In this document: one piece after another, positions 8,515 through 16,675 of the stretch | Layout: each line of letters opens with the position of its first letter | How positions within the stretch are numbered: position 1 is the first letter of the stretch | Assembly (NCBI RefSeq): GCF_007115105.1 | Contig: NZ_SULJ01000006.1 | Span: 181,406 to 245,405, forward strand | From: Clostridium sp. HBUAS56010 | GTDB taxonomy: Bacteria; Bacillota; Clostridia; Lachnospirales; Lachnospiraceae | Length of the DNA: 64,000 bases | Direction: 5' to 3' | Program-made: the position numbers and the translations under genes | Notes under the pieces: model-generated | What the model was told of the DNA's origin: nothing | Seen by the model: the letters and a program-made list of their open reading frames with translations, nothing else | Databases searched by the model: none

Positions 8515-9600
8515 TTATTTTAAACGTTCCAAATAATCACCTGTAATCATTTCCCTGGAATCAGGTACCTGGTTAATCAATCCCATATCAATCCATAATT
8601 CCGATGCCATATCGGCTATATCGAAGATATCAGACTCAAAATAAGAAGTGTTTTTTGCTTCATCGTATAACTCAAGTTCCGATTCCATAGCTGCCTTTAA
8701 ACTGTCTCCGGAATCATTTCCTGTATATTCTGCCATAATCTTATACGCATCCTCTGGATTGCTCTTTATGTAATCCAGTGCATCATACCATCCGCTTACA
8801 ATTGCTTTTATGGTTCCTGGATAAGATTTCATAAAATCATTGTCCATTGCCAAAGCATCCAGGATAACGCCTGGTGTGGCAGAACTGTCGATCATAACGG
8901 AGTCTCCTTCTGTTTCTTTTGCTTTTGAAAGCCACGGCTCCCAGGTTACGGCTGCATCTACTTCTCCTGCAATGAAGGCTGCCCCCGCATCACCAGAACT
9001 CATATTAACTGCCTGAACATCGTCCAGTGTCATTCCCTCTTTCTGGAGCAGATACTGGAACCAGAAGAAGGAAGCGCCGCCGGTGGTATCCAGTGCTACC
9101 GTATGGCCAGCCAGGGATTTTATATCTTTTAAATCAGATTTTGCAATCAGACCATCTCCGCCTGCGGAAGTATCCAGTGCCAGTACGACAGATATATCCA
9201 TTCCGCTTGCCTTGTTTAAAACATGGGTATCAATGGTTGTTGACATGCCCTGAATCCTCTTTGCTACCAGTGCGCTTTTACTGTCTGTTTTACTTTCAAA
9301 TAACTGAATGGACACATCAGCACCGTGATCTTTGAAAAATCCTTTCTGCTCTGCCAGATATAGCGGAGCAAATCCAATCCAGGAAGACTGTCCGATAATG
9401 GTATTTCCTTCATAAAATGCCGGATTGCCTTCGGAAGCTGACTGTCCTGTAGTTTCAGCGGTTTTGGTTGTTTCCGCCTGACTTGACGGTGCCTGTGTGG
9501 AGGCTGTTTCCCCCTTTGATGAAGTGGAACTGCCGCCGCATCCTCCTAAAAGTGTAGTTGTCATTGCGAATACGAATATTAATGCCAGAGATTTTTTCAT
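8515..9600 (-). CDS. ABC transporter substrate-binding lipoprotein, NMT1/SsuA-like
   Basis: A 361-residue lipoprotein. The signal peptide MKKSLALIFVFAMTTTLLGG is followed by a lipobox cysteine (LLGGC, Cys20), then a Ser/Thr/Gln-rich linker to about residue 60. The mature part has the NMT1/SsuA fold pattern: IGFAPLYLAEQKGFF near residue 75, HTVALDTTGGASFFWFQYLL and GEVDAAVTWEPWL. NMT1-type proteins bind sulfonates, nitrate, pyrimidine precursors or similar small ring compounds. It is anchored outside the membrane and delivers substrate to the permease encoded 58 bases downstream. It is the second gene of the unit that begins with the D-2-hydroxyacid dehydrogenase. Confidence 0.92.
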   Translation of the reverse strand: MKKSLALIFVFAMTTTLLGGCGGSSTSSKGETASTQAPSSQAETTKTAETTGQSASEGNPAFYEGNTIIGQSSWIGFAPLYLAEQKGFFKDHGADVSIQLFESKTDSKSALVAKRIQGMSTTIDTHVLNKASGMDISVVLALDTSAGGDGLIAKSDLKDIKSLAGHTVALDTTGGASFFWFQYLLQKEGMTLDDVQAVNMSSGDAGAAFIAGEVDAAVTWEPWLSKAKETEGDSVMIDSSATPGVILDALAMDNDFMKSYPGTIKAIVSGWYDALDYIKSNPEDAYKIMAEYTGNDSGDSLKAAMESELELYDEAKNTSYFESDIFDIADMASELWIDMGLINQVPDSREMITGDYLERLK

Positions 9601-9642
9601 CCTTTTCCTCCTTGTACCTGCTGTTTTATGTGCAATCTATGA

Positions 9643-10611
9643 TCAGGGGTTTACCCAATCGTCCGGTTCATTTCCTTCATACATACATAACCCGTTTTCT
9701 ACGGTCCGCCGTTTTAAATCCGCATAGGATTCTGTTGACAAATAAGAGATATGAGGGGTTACAATTATATTTTCAACCGATAATATGGTCTCTGATAACG
9801 TTGGGGGTTCATTGGTAACTACATCAAGACAGGCGCCCGCTATCTTTTTTTCTTTTACTGCATCAATTAAATCCTGTTCTGCAACGGTTCCTCCCCTGGA
9901 TGTATTAATGAAATAAGCCGATGGCTTCATCATTTCAAAATGCTCTTTTTTCAATAAATGTTCTGTCTCTTTGGTGTACTTTACATTCATACTGACATAA
10001 TCTGCTGTCTTTAATCCTTCTTCCATGCTGACCGGCTGAATGGAATACGCTTTTAACTGCTCTTTTGTAAGAAGTGGGTCATAACCTGTCACCTTAACTC
10101 CAAGTAAATTTACCCGATCCGCAATCGTTCTTCCTATTGTTCCGCATCCAATGATGAAAAGGGTTGTTTCAGAGATTCTGGGTGCAATCTTTCTGATTGC
10201 CTGTGCTCCCCACTTCCCATCTTTTAAGGATTCTTTGTATTCCGTCAGGCATTTGTTAAATGTGTACATGGCAGCTATGATATAGTCTGCAATATCCTCT
10301 GCACAATACCCCTGTACATTGGTGACTTTAATCCCTTTTTCCTTTGCAGCCTTTATGTCCACACGGTCATATCCGCCTCCATAGACAGCAATGCCTTTGC
10401 ATCGTTCCAGCCTTTTTATTGTTTCAGCAGTTATGGACGTATAAATCTGAGTTAAAATCAAGTCTGCTTTATATCCAAACTCATTTAAATCATTCTCAAA
10501 CTCATATCCGGAAAAACGGATATCTGCTTCCGGGTATCTCTTTGCAAGAATACTTTTCTCCTCTTCATAGTCCGGCCATTCTTCGTCAATAATCCAAATT
10601 AGTGGGCTCAT
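9643..10611 (-). CDS. D-2-hydroxyacid dehydrogenase, NAD-dependent
   Basis: A 322-residue enzyme of the D-isomer-specific 2-hydroxyacid dehydrogenase family. The nucleotide-binding motif GCGTIGRTIADRV lies near residue 157. The catalytic residues are intact: Arg in NTSRGGTVAEQDL, Glu in DVVTNEPPTL and His in IVTPHISY. It would interconvert a 2-hydroxy acid and a 2-keto acid with NAD(H) in the cytoplasm. AGGAGGTG with a short spacer precedes the ATG at 10611. It is the first gene after the promoter/hairpin at 10683-10756 and so heads the unit with the importer. A role in handling a keto-acid from the catabolic pathway is inferred; closest alternatives are glyoxylate/hydroxypyruvate reductase or phosphoglycerate dehydrogenase-like enzymes. 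Confidence 0.9.
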   Translation of the reverse strand: MSPLIWIIDEEWPDYEEEKSILAKRYPEADIRFSGYEFENDLNEFGYKADLILTQIYTSITAETIKRLERCKGIAVYGGGYDRVDIKAAKEKGIKVTNVQGYCAEDIADYIIAAMYTFNKCLTEYKESLKDGKWGAQAIRKIAPRISETTLFIIGCGTIGRTIADRVNLLGVKVTGYDPLLTKEQLKAYSIQPVSMEEGLKTADYVSMNVKYTKETEHLLKKEHFEMMKPSAYFINTSRGGTVAEQDLIDAVKEKKIAGACLDVVTNEPPTLSETILSVENIIVTPHISYLSTESYADLKRRTVENGLCMYEGNEPDDWVNP

Positions 10612-10667
10612 CGTTCACCTCCTGTAATTAATAATATCATTATATTTCCAATTATAATTGATGGTTT

Positions 10668-10679
10668 CATTCATGAATG
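10668..10679. repeat. 12-base perfect palindrome in leader of the catabolic operon
   Basis: CATTCATGAATG is a perfect palindrome between the terminator-like hairpin and the dehydrogenase ribosome site. It could be an operator or chance in AT-rich DNA. Confidence 0.25.
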
Positions 10680-10682
10680 GGT

Positions 10683-10714
10683 AAAAAAAAACGCTCTGGC
10701 TTTTGCCAAAACGT
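10683..10714 (-). terminator. intrinsic-terminator-like hairpin in the 5' leader (candidate attenuator)
   Basis: Read on the minus strand, ACGTTTTGGC-AAAA-GCCAGAGCGT forms a 10-pair stem (two G-U pairs) with a four-base loop, followed directly by eight or more U. It begins only a few bases after the predicted transcription start of the promoter at 10728-10756 and lies about 70 bases before the dehydrogenase gene. It is either an attenuator needing antitermination or a terminator serving the upstream gene. Confidence 0.7.
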
Positions 10715-10727
10715 CTTTGTTTGTATT

Positions 10728-10756
10728 ACTATAGCATCAAATAATTAGAGCGTCAA
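10728..10756 (-). promoter_or_regulatory. sigma-A promoter of the dehydrogenase/importer operon
   Basis: On the minus strand TTGACG (10756-10751), 17 bases, then TATAGT (10733-10728). This is near consensus and points at the D-2-hydroxyacid dehydrogenase gene. The rest of the 316-base gap (10612-10927) holds the hairpin and palindrome noted separately; nothing else was recognised. Confidence 0.7.
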
Positions 10757-10927
10757 TCAATATTTTAATTCTTTTTAATTGAAAGGGTAAGGCTTATAAT
10801 GTATGGAAATTAGTTAGAAATATATAAAATAATAAACTTTTTTATTTATTAAATAAAAGTTGTCATCATATTGTTCTGTTGCAGATTCTTATCATCGTTT
10901 ATACCAACAACACTTTTCTATAAACAA

Positions 10928-11419
10928 TTAATTCCTTTCATCTTCATCCTGAAGTTTCTTTTCAATCCGTTCCTGCCCTTTCCGGTTGATCCAGTATAAG
11001 CAGGCAGTGCACAATAAGGCGAATATCCAAAAGGACAAAAAGGTAATGAGTAAAACCATGAGGAAATGTCCATCAAACACTCCACTGTATTTATGTCCAT
11101 ACATGGAATAGTTTTTCACTCCATTGACAGCGGTCACCACAAGACTTAAGATCAATACGGCTGACCCGGTCAGGATTTTACCGCCCTTTTTTGTATCCAT
11201 AATTTCATAACCCAGAAATGCACTTCTTATGATAACATAAATGGCTGTTAAAAGCATGATACTAATCTCCGCTATGAAATGTAAGAAAGAAAGATTCATT
11301 ACATAATACTTTACAAAAACGGAAGCTGTTAAGAGCAAAAGCGTAAAAAGGTAAGCTTCGCTGCCAATCTTATTACTTAGCTGTATGACACGTTCGTCAT
11401 TAATTTTTTTAGTTTTCAT
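10928..11419 (-). CDS. small integral membrane protein, DUF6773-like
   Basis: A 163-residue protein with about four hydrophobic segments (for example YLFTLLLLTASVFVKYYVM, IMLLTAIYVIIRSAFLGY, LTGSAVLILSLVVTAV, FLMVLLITFLSFWIFALLCTAC) and a charged C-terminal tail. It resembles the small membrane proteins that pair with XRE regulators in Clostridia (DUF6773 type), an assignment from memory. The ATG overlaps the stop of the regulator gene as TAATG, and the GGAGG ribosome site lies inside that gene, so translation is coupled. Function unknown; regulation of or by its partner is likely. No terminator was seen directly after it; the next hairpin is at 10683-10714. Confidence 0.7.
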   Translation of the reverse strand: MKTKKINDERVIQLSNKIGSEAYLFTLLLLTASVFVKYYVMNLSFLHFIAEISIMLLTAIYVIIRSAFLGYEIMDTKKGGKILTGSAVLILSLVVTAVNGVKNYSMYGHKYSGVFDGHFLMVLLITFLSFWIFALLCTACLYWINRKGQERIEKKLQDEDERN

Positions 11420-11616
11420 TATGGTTCCTCCCAAAATAAGTCGTTTAAGGTCTTGTTAAGAGCTTTGCAGATTGCAACACAGAGTTTCAATGTAGGATTG
11501 TAATTCCCAGCTTCAATCAAACCAATGGTCTGTCTGGTAACGCCGACACAATTAGCCAAATCTTCCTGACTCATGTCACATTCAATTCTGGCTATTTTGA
11601 TTCTTTTATTCTTCAT
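11419..11616 (-). CDS. XRE family HTH regulator, short
   Basis: A 65-residue protein that is essentially one Cro/CI-type helix-turn-helix: MSQEDLANCVGVTRQTIGLI followed by EAGNYNPTLKLCVAICKAL, ending LNDLFWEEP. It matches the small YozG-type regulators that come with a membrane protein in the same operon. It is expressed from the promoter at 11660-11687, with a good AGGAGG-like site before its ATG. An inverted repeat TTGCA-AAA-TGCAA overlaps the -35 box, which suggests autoregulation. The regulated stimulus is unknown. Confidence 0.9.
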   Translation of the reverse strand: MKNKRIKIARIECDMSQEDLANCVGVTRQTIGLIEAGNYNPTLKLCVAICKALNKTLNDLFWEEP

Positions 11617-11659
11617 GGAAGTCCTCCTTCCTTATCTATATGAGTAATATACACTATAT

Positions 11660-11694
11660 ATTATAAAATGTAAAGTATATATTGCAAAATGCAA
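11660..11694 (-). promoter_or_regulatory. promoter and possible operator of the XRE gene
   Basis: On the minus strand TTGCAA (11687-11682), 16 bases, TATAAT (11665-11660). The -35 box lies within the inverted repeat TTGCA-N3-TGCAA at 11682-11694, a possible operator. Confidence 0.55.
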
Positions 11695-11751
11695 TTAACA
11701 ATTTTTACCAGATAAAAACAAGTATTTGGGAATCCCCCTTTATGGACACAA

Positions 11752-11800
11752 AAAAACAGGCAGACACTCCTATCGTGATCAGGAGATTCTGCCTGTTTTC
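11752..11800 (-). terminator. intrinsic terminator after the LysM gene
   Basis: Long stem: AAAACAGGCAGA pairs with TCTGCCTGTTTT, with an inner AATCTCCTG/AGGAGT pairing. On the minus strand it ends in a run of seven T. It lies 35 bases past the LysM gene stop. Confidence 0.85.
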
Positions 11801-11834
11801 TAATGAATACAGCTAACTGCTCTTTCTATATTAA

Positions 11835-13370
11835 CTATCTAAAATATTCCGGAAACTGATTCACAATTCCGTATGTCATCATGTCTGCCATATCCATGGT
11901 CTGACGCTCAATATTGGTGAACGACATATTGCTGTCACTAAAATTACGTGCCATCATATCAGAAATTGCTTTTGTAATCATTTCCAGATGATTCTGTAAC
12001 ATATTCTGGAGGTCATCTTCTGACCACTTGGGGTTAATACTGCTTAAAAATGTTGCCATTTCTTCTGCATTCTCATACCACCGTCTTTCTGCATCCGATG
12101 CTCCCGTTAAATCCGCATTCATAATTGCAGTAACCAGTTCAATGGCAAGATTTATATGGTTTGTCAAAAGTTCTGCAAAAGCCGCCGCATTTTCATCTCC
12201 GTAAAACGTCTGGAATGCCATCTCAAAATCTTTTGGATTCTGCATCAGACGTTCATTTACAACCTCTGCATCCGGAAGATCAAAAATCATGCTCTGCACT
12301 GCCATTCTCAGCCAGTAAATATTCTGCATCCATAAAAAGCGAATAAAGTTATTTAAATTTTGTTCCGCCTTGCTCACCCACATCATCTGAGGCGGTTGTA
12401 CTCCAGGCCGTGGCATGGGAGCCTGAGCGGGCGGCTCTGGAATTGGCCGGGGCTGAGGAGATGGCGTTGGACGCGGAGAAGGCTGCGGAACCGGTCCGGG
12501 CTGGGGTTGAGGGGACGGAGACGGCTGCGGCGTTGGCCGTGGTGTTGGCATCGGCTGCGGTGTCGGCATTGGCTGCGGTGTCGGTGTCGGCTGCGGCTGC
12601 GGCGTCGGCTGCGGCACTGGCATCGGTGTCGGCATTGGCTGAGGTGTCGGCATCGGCTGCGGCACTGGCATCGGTGTCGGCATCGGCTGCGGTGTCGGCA
12701 TTGGCTGGGGGGACGGGGACGGTATTTGTCCTGCTCCATTATTCCAATCCATAGGAACACAGATTACCTGCCCCACAAAAAGATTGGTTGGATTAATTCC
12801 CGGATTGGCAGACATCAGGTCTTCCACCGTTGTATTTAACTGCTGAGACAGTCTCCATAGTGTATCTCCTGCCTGAATGGTATAAGAATAATGTCCTTCA
12901 GGGCAAAATGACATTTGATTCCCTTTCAATTCCTCATCGGGCTCTGTTCCCTGAATTCGGGGCCATGATGGGAAATTGCCAAACCTGTAACCTGCCGGAA
13001 TCCAGATTACCTGACCATTGACCAGATTGTTGGGATTTATTCCAGGATTGACTGCCATAATGGTTTCTACTGTCGTGCAGTATGTCTGGGACAATTTCCA
13101 CAATGTGTCTCCTTCCCGAATCGTATAAGTACGCAGCCCTACCGGGCAATTTCTTGGAGGCTGTGGTTGTGGCTGAGGTTGAGGCTGTGGCCAGGGACGT
13201 GCTGCACGAGGGATACAGATTACCTGCCCTACTCGCAAATTGTTAGGAACAAGACCTCGGTTGGCAGACATAATTGCATCAACTGTCGTATTATAGCGCC
13301 TTGAAATCAGCCATAAGGTATCACCAGCTTTGATGGTGTAGGAAAACATTCCTGGTGGGCAAGAAGTCAT
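11835..13370 (-). CDS. protein with three LysM domains and a proline-rich linker, spore-surface type
   Basis: A 511-residue protein. Three LysM domains, each opening with a CPxG..YTI..GDTLW motif, lie at about residues 5-55, 75-120 and 150-200. A Pro-rich linker of QPMPTP-type repeats follows (about 215-335), then a predicted helical C-terminal domain of about 170 residues with no motif I recognise. LysM modules bind peptidoglycan or cortex, as in spore proteins such as SafA. No signal peptide is seen, which fits a coat/cortex protein made in the mother cell. ATG 13370 is preferred over an in-frame TTG at 13388 because AAAGG sits 10 bases ahead of it. A possible sigma-K promoter is noted at 13404-13431. 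It stands alone, followed by a terminator. Confidence 0.88.
   Translation of the reverse strand: MTSCPPGMFSYTIKAGDTLWLISRRYNTTVDAIMSANRGLVPNNLRVGQVICIPRAARPWPQPQPQPQPQPPRNCPVGLRTYTIREGDTLWKLSQTYCTTVETIMAVNPGINPNNLVNGQVIWIPAGYRFGNFPSWPRIQGTEPDEELKGNQMSFCPEGHYSYTIQAGDTLWRLSQQLNTTVEDLMSANPGINPTNLFVGQVICVPMDWNNGAGQIPSPSPQPMPTPQPMPTPMPVPQPMPTPQPMPTPMPVPQPTPQPQPTPTPQPMPTPQPMPTPRPTPQPSPSPQPQPGPVPQPSPRPTPSPQPRPIPEPPAQAPMPRPGVQPPQMMWVSKAEQNLNNFIRFLWMQNIYWLRMAVQSMIFDLPDAEVVNERLMQNPKDFEMAFQTFYGDENAAAFAELLTNHINLAIELVTAIMNADLTGASDAERRWYENAEEMATFLSSINPKWSEDDLQNMLQNHLEMITKAISDMMARNFSDSNMSFTNIERQTMDMADMMTYGIVNQFPEYFR
12385..12725 (-). repeat. GC-rich tandem repeats coding the proline linker
   Basis: Imperfect tandem 6-48 base units encode [10 protein letters not shown] and QPTP motifs. 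The densest block is about 12536-12710. Base composition is strongly GC-skewed compared with the surroundings, and such repeats are prone to length change. Confidence 0.8.
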
Positions 13371-13403
13371 AATATTATTGCCTTTCAATAAAACAATTTG
13401 TCT

Positions 13404-13431
13404 TATGATATGTTAGAAAGATTGAAAAAGT
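13404..13431 (-). promoter_or_regulatory. possible sigma-K promoter of the LysM gene
   Basis: On the minus strand an AC at 13431-13430, 17 bases, then CATATCATA (13412-13404), matching the sigma-K -10 pattern CATAnnnTA. The predicted start falls about 25 bases before the LysM ATG. The motif is weakly specific, so this is tentative. Confidence 0.3.
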
Positions 13432-13500
13432 GCATGTCTACCTATAAATAATTAATTTTTTTCCTAGATTTTGGATATTCTTATATAGAAGAAAAAAATG

Positions 13501-13538
13501 TTGACATACTTAATTTAATTTGATACAATGTAATTGCA
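13501..13538 (+). promoter_or_regulatory. promoter of first glutathione peroxidase gene with OhrR-like box
   Basis: TTGACA (13501-13506), 17 bases, TACAAT (13524-13529). The -10 box starts TACAAT-GTA-ATTGCA (13524-13538), close to the OhrR operator pattern TACAATTAAATTGTA. An OhrR-type regulator is encoded at 15578-16021. Confidence 0.6.
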
Positions 13539-13584
13539 TAAAATCTTAATCATGCGAATAAAAAGAAACGGAGAGGTACTCAAT

Positions 13585-14058
13585 ATGAATTTATATGATA
13601 TCACTGTCACAGATATACAACACAATCCCGTCTCCCTGTCCCAGTATAAGGATAAAGTTCTTCTTATTGTTAATACTGCCACCGGTTGTGGATTTACCCC
13701 CCAATACGAAGGATTAGAAGCGTTATATAAAAAACACAAAGACAAGGGATTCGAAATACTTGATTTTCCGTGTAACCAGTTTGGACACCAGGCTCCCGGC
13801 AATGAAGCGGAGATTCAGCAGTTCTGCCAGCTAACCTATCAGGTTTCATTTCCGCAATTTGCAAAGATTGAAGTCAATGGCGCCAATGAATCTCCCCTGT
13901 ACACCTATTTAAAATCCTGTCAGAAAGGTATGCTGAGTTCTGCGATCAAATGGAACTTCACCAAATTTCTTGTAGACAAAAACGGCAATGTAATAAAACG
14001 TTACGCTCCTACCGATAAACCGGAAAAACTGGAAAAGGATATTCTCGCACTCTTATAA
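13585..14058 (+). CDS. glutathione peroxidase family protein (thiol peroxidase), Cys type
   Basis: A 157-residue enzyme. The peroxidatic Cys35 lies in NTATGCGFTPQY, and the supporting FPCNQFG and IKWNFTKFLVDKNG motifs (Gln, Trp, Asn) are present. Cysteine replaces selenocysteine, as usual in bacteria; these enzymes reduce hydroperoxides, generally with thioredoxin. The ATG at 13585 is chosen because GGAGAGGT lies upstream and MNLYDITV matches the family start; an in-frame upstream extension to 13534 lacks support. It is about 20 residues shorter than the second copy at 16058-16606. The OhrR-like box on its promoter suggests induction by organic peroxide. Confidence 0.92.
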   Translation: MNLYDITVTDIQHNPVSLSQYKDKVLLIVNTATGCGFTPQYEGLEALYKKHKDKGFEILDFPCNQFGHQAPGNEAEIQQFCQLTYQVSFPQFAKIEVNGANESPLYTYLKSCQKGMLSSAIKWNFTKFLVDKNGNVIKRYAPTDKPEKLEKDILALL

Positions 14059-14156
14059 CTCTCTAATCACCTTTCTAAATCCATGAAAAACCATAATACA
14101 AGCCGCACCAAATCTCCTTTCTTCTAATACCATGGTAGTAAGAAAGGAGGTGCGTC

Positions 14157-15500
14157 ATGGATATCTGCAATTTCAATCATCTGACTGGCCGTATAATCAC
14201 TCCAGAAAGCCCCTGTTACAATGAATTCAGACAAGTTTATAATCAGGCTGTCGACAAATATCCCCTTGTCATCGTTTTCTGTCAAAATGAAACCGACGTC
14301 AAAAATGCCATCTGCTGGTCCCGTTCTCATGGCGTGTCCCTGCGTATTCGAAATGGAGGACATAATTATGAAGGGTACTCTACAGGAGATGATGTCCTGA
14401 TCCTTGATTTAAGTGAGATGAATCATATTGACATAGATGAAGTTTCCCATCGTGTGACAGTGCAGGCGGGGGTAACCAACGGACAGATGTATGAATTAAT
14501 GTACTCCAGAGGCTATCCATTTCCCGGAGGAACCTGCCCCACTGTGGGAATTGGCGGGTATGCACTTGGAGGTGGATGGGGGCTTTCCAGCAGATATCTG
14601 GGGCTTGGCTGTGACAATCTTATTGAGCTTTCCATGGTAAATTCAGAAGGAATGACAATAACTGCCAGCCAATTTGAAAACCCGGAACTATTCTGGGCAC
14701 TTCGGGGAGGCGGTACAGGCAACTTTGGAGTGGTTACTTCCATGGTCTTTGATCTCCCTAAAAAAGTGGATAAAGTCACTTATATTGACATTCGGTACGA
14801 GGATACAGATCAGGAAAAACAATCTATTTTCATACAATTATGGCAGGAATGGCTGGCAGATGCAGATCCCCGGATTACTCTGGTGTCCAGAGTCTTTCAT
14901 TCCAGGCAGAGCGGACCTGGCATTATTGCCCGGGGGATATTTTACGGCACACCAGAATCCGTTCTTGGAATCATTGCTCCTTTGTTACGGCTTGGAGGTG
15001 TAAAATATAACTTAAGATACTTGACATTTTTGGAAACTACCCGCCTGATCGGAGAGTTCTATCCACCTTCTGAGGCATTTCAATCCGTAAGCCGGTTTGC
15101 TATGAGAGATTTACAACCATGCGAATGCTGGAATCTGACTGGTATGATTCAGGAACTTCCCTCTGGCTCCACTTACACTGGTCTGTCTTTCTATGCTCTG
15201 GGCGGCGCGGTTTCAAGAATTTCTCCTGATGCTACCGCATTCTACTATCGCAATGCCAGATACATCCTCTGGCTGAATACCATTTTTGAATGCTGTCTGC
15301 AAAATAACGCATCCTTTATTGCAGACCGTTTCTGCTATTTACAATCTATCACACAGGGATCTTATGTAAACTTTCCTTATCAATGCCTTCCCTGCTGTCT
15401 GGAAGAATATTACGGAAACCATGTCTGCCGTTTAAAGGAGATAAAACGCTGCTACGATCCATGCAATGTCTTTTCCTTTCCTCAGGGACTTGGTTTATAA
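14157..15500 (+). CDS. FAD-linked oxidase, berberine-bridge-enzyme (BBE)-like, probably bicovalent FAD
   Basis: A 447-residue PCMH-type FAD oxidoreductase. The FAD-binding half contains RNGGHNYEGYS (His69) and FPGGTCPTVGIGG (Cys127), the two residues that attach FAD in bicovalent BBE-family enzymes. The C-terminal BBE segment YYGNHVCRLKEIKRCYDPCN, followed by FSFPQGL, is intact. AAGGAGGT precedes the ATG at 14157. These oxidases oxidise sugars or alkaloid-like compounds with O2, releasing H2O2. An oxygen-using oxidase in an anaerobe, next to two peroxidases and a peroxide regulator, is notable. The substrate is unknown. Confidence 0.9.
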   Translation: MDICNFNHLTGRIITPESPCYNEFRQVYNQAVDKYPLVIVFCQNETDVKNAICWSRSHGVSLRIRNGGHNYEGYSTGDDVLILDLSEMNHIDIDEVSHRVTVQAGVTNGQMYELMYSRGYPFPGGTCPTVGIGGYALGGGWGLSSRYLGLGCDNLIELSMVNSEGMTITASQFENPELFWALRGGGTGNFGVVTSMVFDLPKKVDKVTYIDIRYEDTDQEKQSIFIQLWQEWLADADPRITLVSRVFHSRQSGPGIIARGIFYGTPESVLGIIAPLLRLGGVKYNLRYLTFLETTRLIGEFYPPSEAFQSVSRFAMRDLQPCECWNLTGMIQELPSGSTYTGLSFYALGGAVSRISPDATAFYYRNARYILWLNTIFECCLQNNASFIADRFCYLQSITQGSYVNFPYQCLPCCLEEYYGNHVCRLKEIKRCYDPCNVFSFPQGLGL

Positions 15501-15520
15501 TATCAAAATACATTTCATAC

Positions 15521-15571
15521 AAAAAGAAGTACTCTGCATGCCCATTCTGGCAAGTCAAAGTACTTCTTTTT
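15521..15571. terminator. bidirectional intrinsic terminator
   Basis: AAAAAGAAGTACT pairs with AGTACTTCTTTTT across a 25-base loop, giving T-runs on both strands. It separates the convergent FAD oxidase and ohrR genes. Confidence 0.8.
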
Positions 15572-15577
15572 ACCGGT

Positions 15578-16021
15578 TTATTTACCAGGATTCCTGTCGG
15601 AACTGCCCAATATCTTATAAAGAAGGTGATACAATTGTTCCGCTTCTTCTTTTTCAAGAGGGACACACTTAGATATCTTTTCCGGTATCTCCACAGCCTG
15701 TTCCCTCTTTGCTTCTCCAAGAGGAGTCAATTCCACAATAACACTCCGTTCATCTGCTTTGTCCCGGCTTCGGATCAGCAGCCCGGAAGCTTCCATCTTT
15801 TTCAACAGGGGAGTTAAAGTACCGCTGTCCAGATAAAGGATCTCCCCCAACTGCTTCACGGTAAGCCGCTTTCTCTCCCATAGCACCATCATGGCAACAT
15901 ACTGAGTGTAAGTGAAACCAATCTCATCAAGAAATGGTTTATACATCCGTACAATCTCTCTTGAACACGCATAAAGAGGAAAGCAAAGCTGGTTCTCTAA
16001 CTTTAATTTATCGTAATTCAT
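15578..16021 (-). CDS. ohrR: OhrR-type MarR family peroxide-sensing repressor
   Basis: A 147-residue winged-helix regulator closely like Bacillus OhrR. The motif KLENQLCFPLYACSREI holds the sensing Cys13, and LGEILYLDSGTLTPLLKKME is the DNA-recognition region, followed by the wing DKADERSVIVELT. Oxidation of the cysteine by organic peroxide releases the protein from DNA. The ATG at 16021 (MNYDKLKLENQLC) has GGAGA upstream; an in-frame GTG at 16042 is less likely. It follows the second glutathione peroxidase gene by 36 bases on the same strand, so the two form an autoregulated pair. OhrR-like boxes at 13524 and 16678 mark its probable targets. Confidence 0.92.
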   Translation of the reverse strand: MNYDKLKLENQLCFPLYACSREIVRMYKPFLDEIGFTYTQYVAMMVLWERKRLTVKQLGEILYLDSGTLTPLLKKMEASGLLIRSRDKADERSVIVELTPLGEAKREQAVEIPEKISKCVPLEKEEAEQLYHLLYKILGSSDRNPGK

Positions 16022-16057
16022 ATCTGTTCTCCGTTCTCCCACTGTCTAGTCTGGAAT

Positions 16058-16606
16058 CTATGAAAGCAATTCCTTAATACTCTCTTCTAATTTCTTCATA
16101 TCTGCAGTAGGCTCAAATCTTTTCACTACATTCCCCTTGCTGTCCACAAGGAATTTTGTAAAGTTCCATTTAATAGAAGGATCGTTCTTATAATCTGGAT
16201 TCGTCTCTTCAAACTTCTTCTCCAGTACAGAAGTAAGCTCGTGACCCGGGTCAAATCCTTCAAACCCTTTTTCCTCTACAAGATACTGGTAAAGAGGAAT
16301 TGCCTGATCACCATTCACTTCTATCTTGGAAAACTGGGGGAAGGTAACTCCAAAACGGCCGCTGCAGAACTGATGAATCTCATCATTAGAACCAGGCGCC
16401 TGGTTACCGAACTGGTTGCAGGGGAAATCCAGAATCTCAAGCCCTTTTTCCTTATATTTTGTATAAATATCCTGAAGATCTCCATACTGAGGAGTAAAGC
16501 CACAGGCAGTAGCTGTATTAATAATCAACAGAACCTTACCTGCGTAATCAGATAACTTCTTCTCACTACCATCCATTGTTTTAACTGTAAAATCATAAAC
16601 AGACAT
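16058..16606 (-). CDS. glutathione peroxidase family protein, second copy
   Basis: A 182-residue Cys-type peroxidase. Cys35 is in NTATACGFTPQY; FPCNQFGNQAPG and IKWNFTKFLVDSKG complete the active-site set. It is of full length for the family, with an internal segment around FDPGHELTSVLEKKFEETN that the first copy lacks. It reduces hydroperoxides in the cytoplasm. It is expressed from the promoter at 16676-16704, which overlaps an OhrR-like box, and is followed after 36 bases by ohrR. The pairing with the regulator makes peroxide induction very likely. Two copies of this enzyme 2 kb apart with boxes of the same kind suggest one small regulon. Confidence 0.94.
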   Translation of the reverse strand: MSVYDFTVKTMDGSEKKLSDYAGKVLLIINTATACGFTPQYGDLQDIYTKYKEKGLEILDFPCNQFGNQAPGSNDEIHQFCSGRFGVTFPQFSKIEVNGDQAIPLYQYLVEEKGFEGFDPGHELTSVLEKKFEETNPDYKNDPSIKWNFTKFLVDSKGNVVKRFEPTADMKKLEESIKELLS

Positions 16607-16675
16607 ATCATATACCTCCTTAAATTTATATTGCTTATTATATTATGCAAAATTGTATTTACTAAAATCATCTTT

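Noticed and set aside
10777..10800. Second promoter TTGAAA...TATAAT on the plus strand
   Set aside because: The boxes are only about ten bases apart and no plus-strand gene follows.
12536..12710. Tandem repeats considered as a CRISPR array
   Set aside because: Units are short, in frame and encode a proline linker; there are no unique spacers or cas genes.
12360..12839. Long plus-strand open frames opposite the proline-rich linker of the LysM gene
   Set aside because: They are low-complexity Arg/His/Leu or Ala/Glu shadows of the GC-rich repeats, with no ribosome site.
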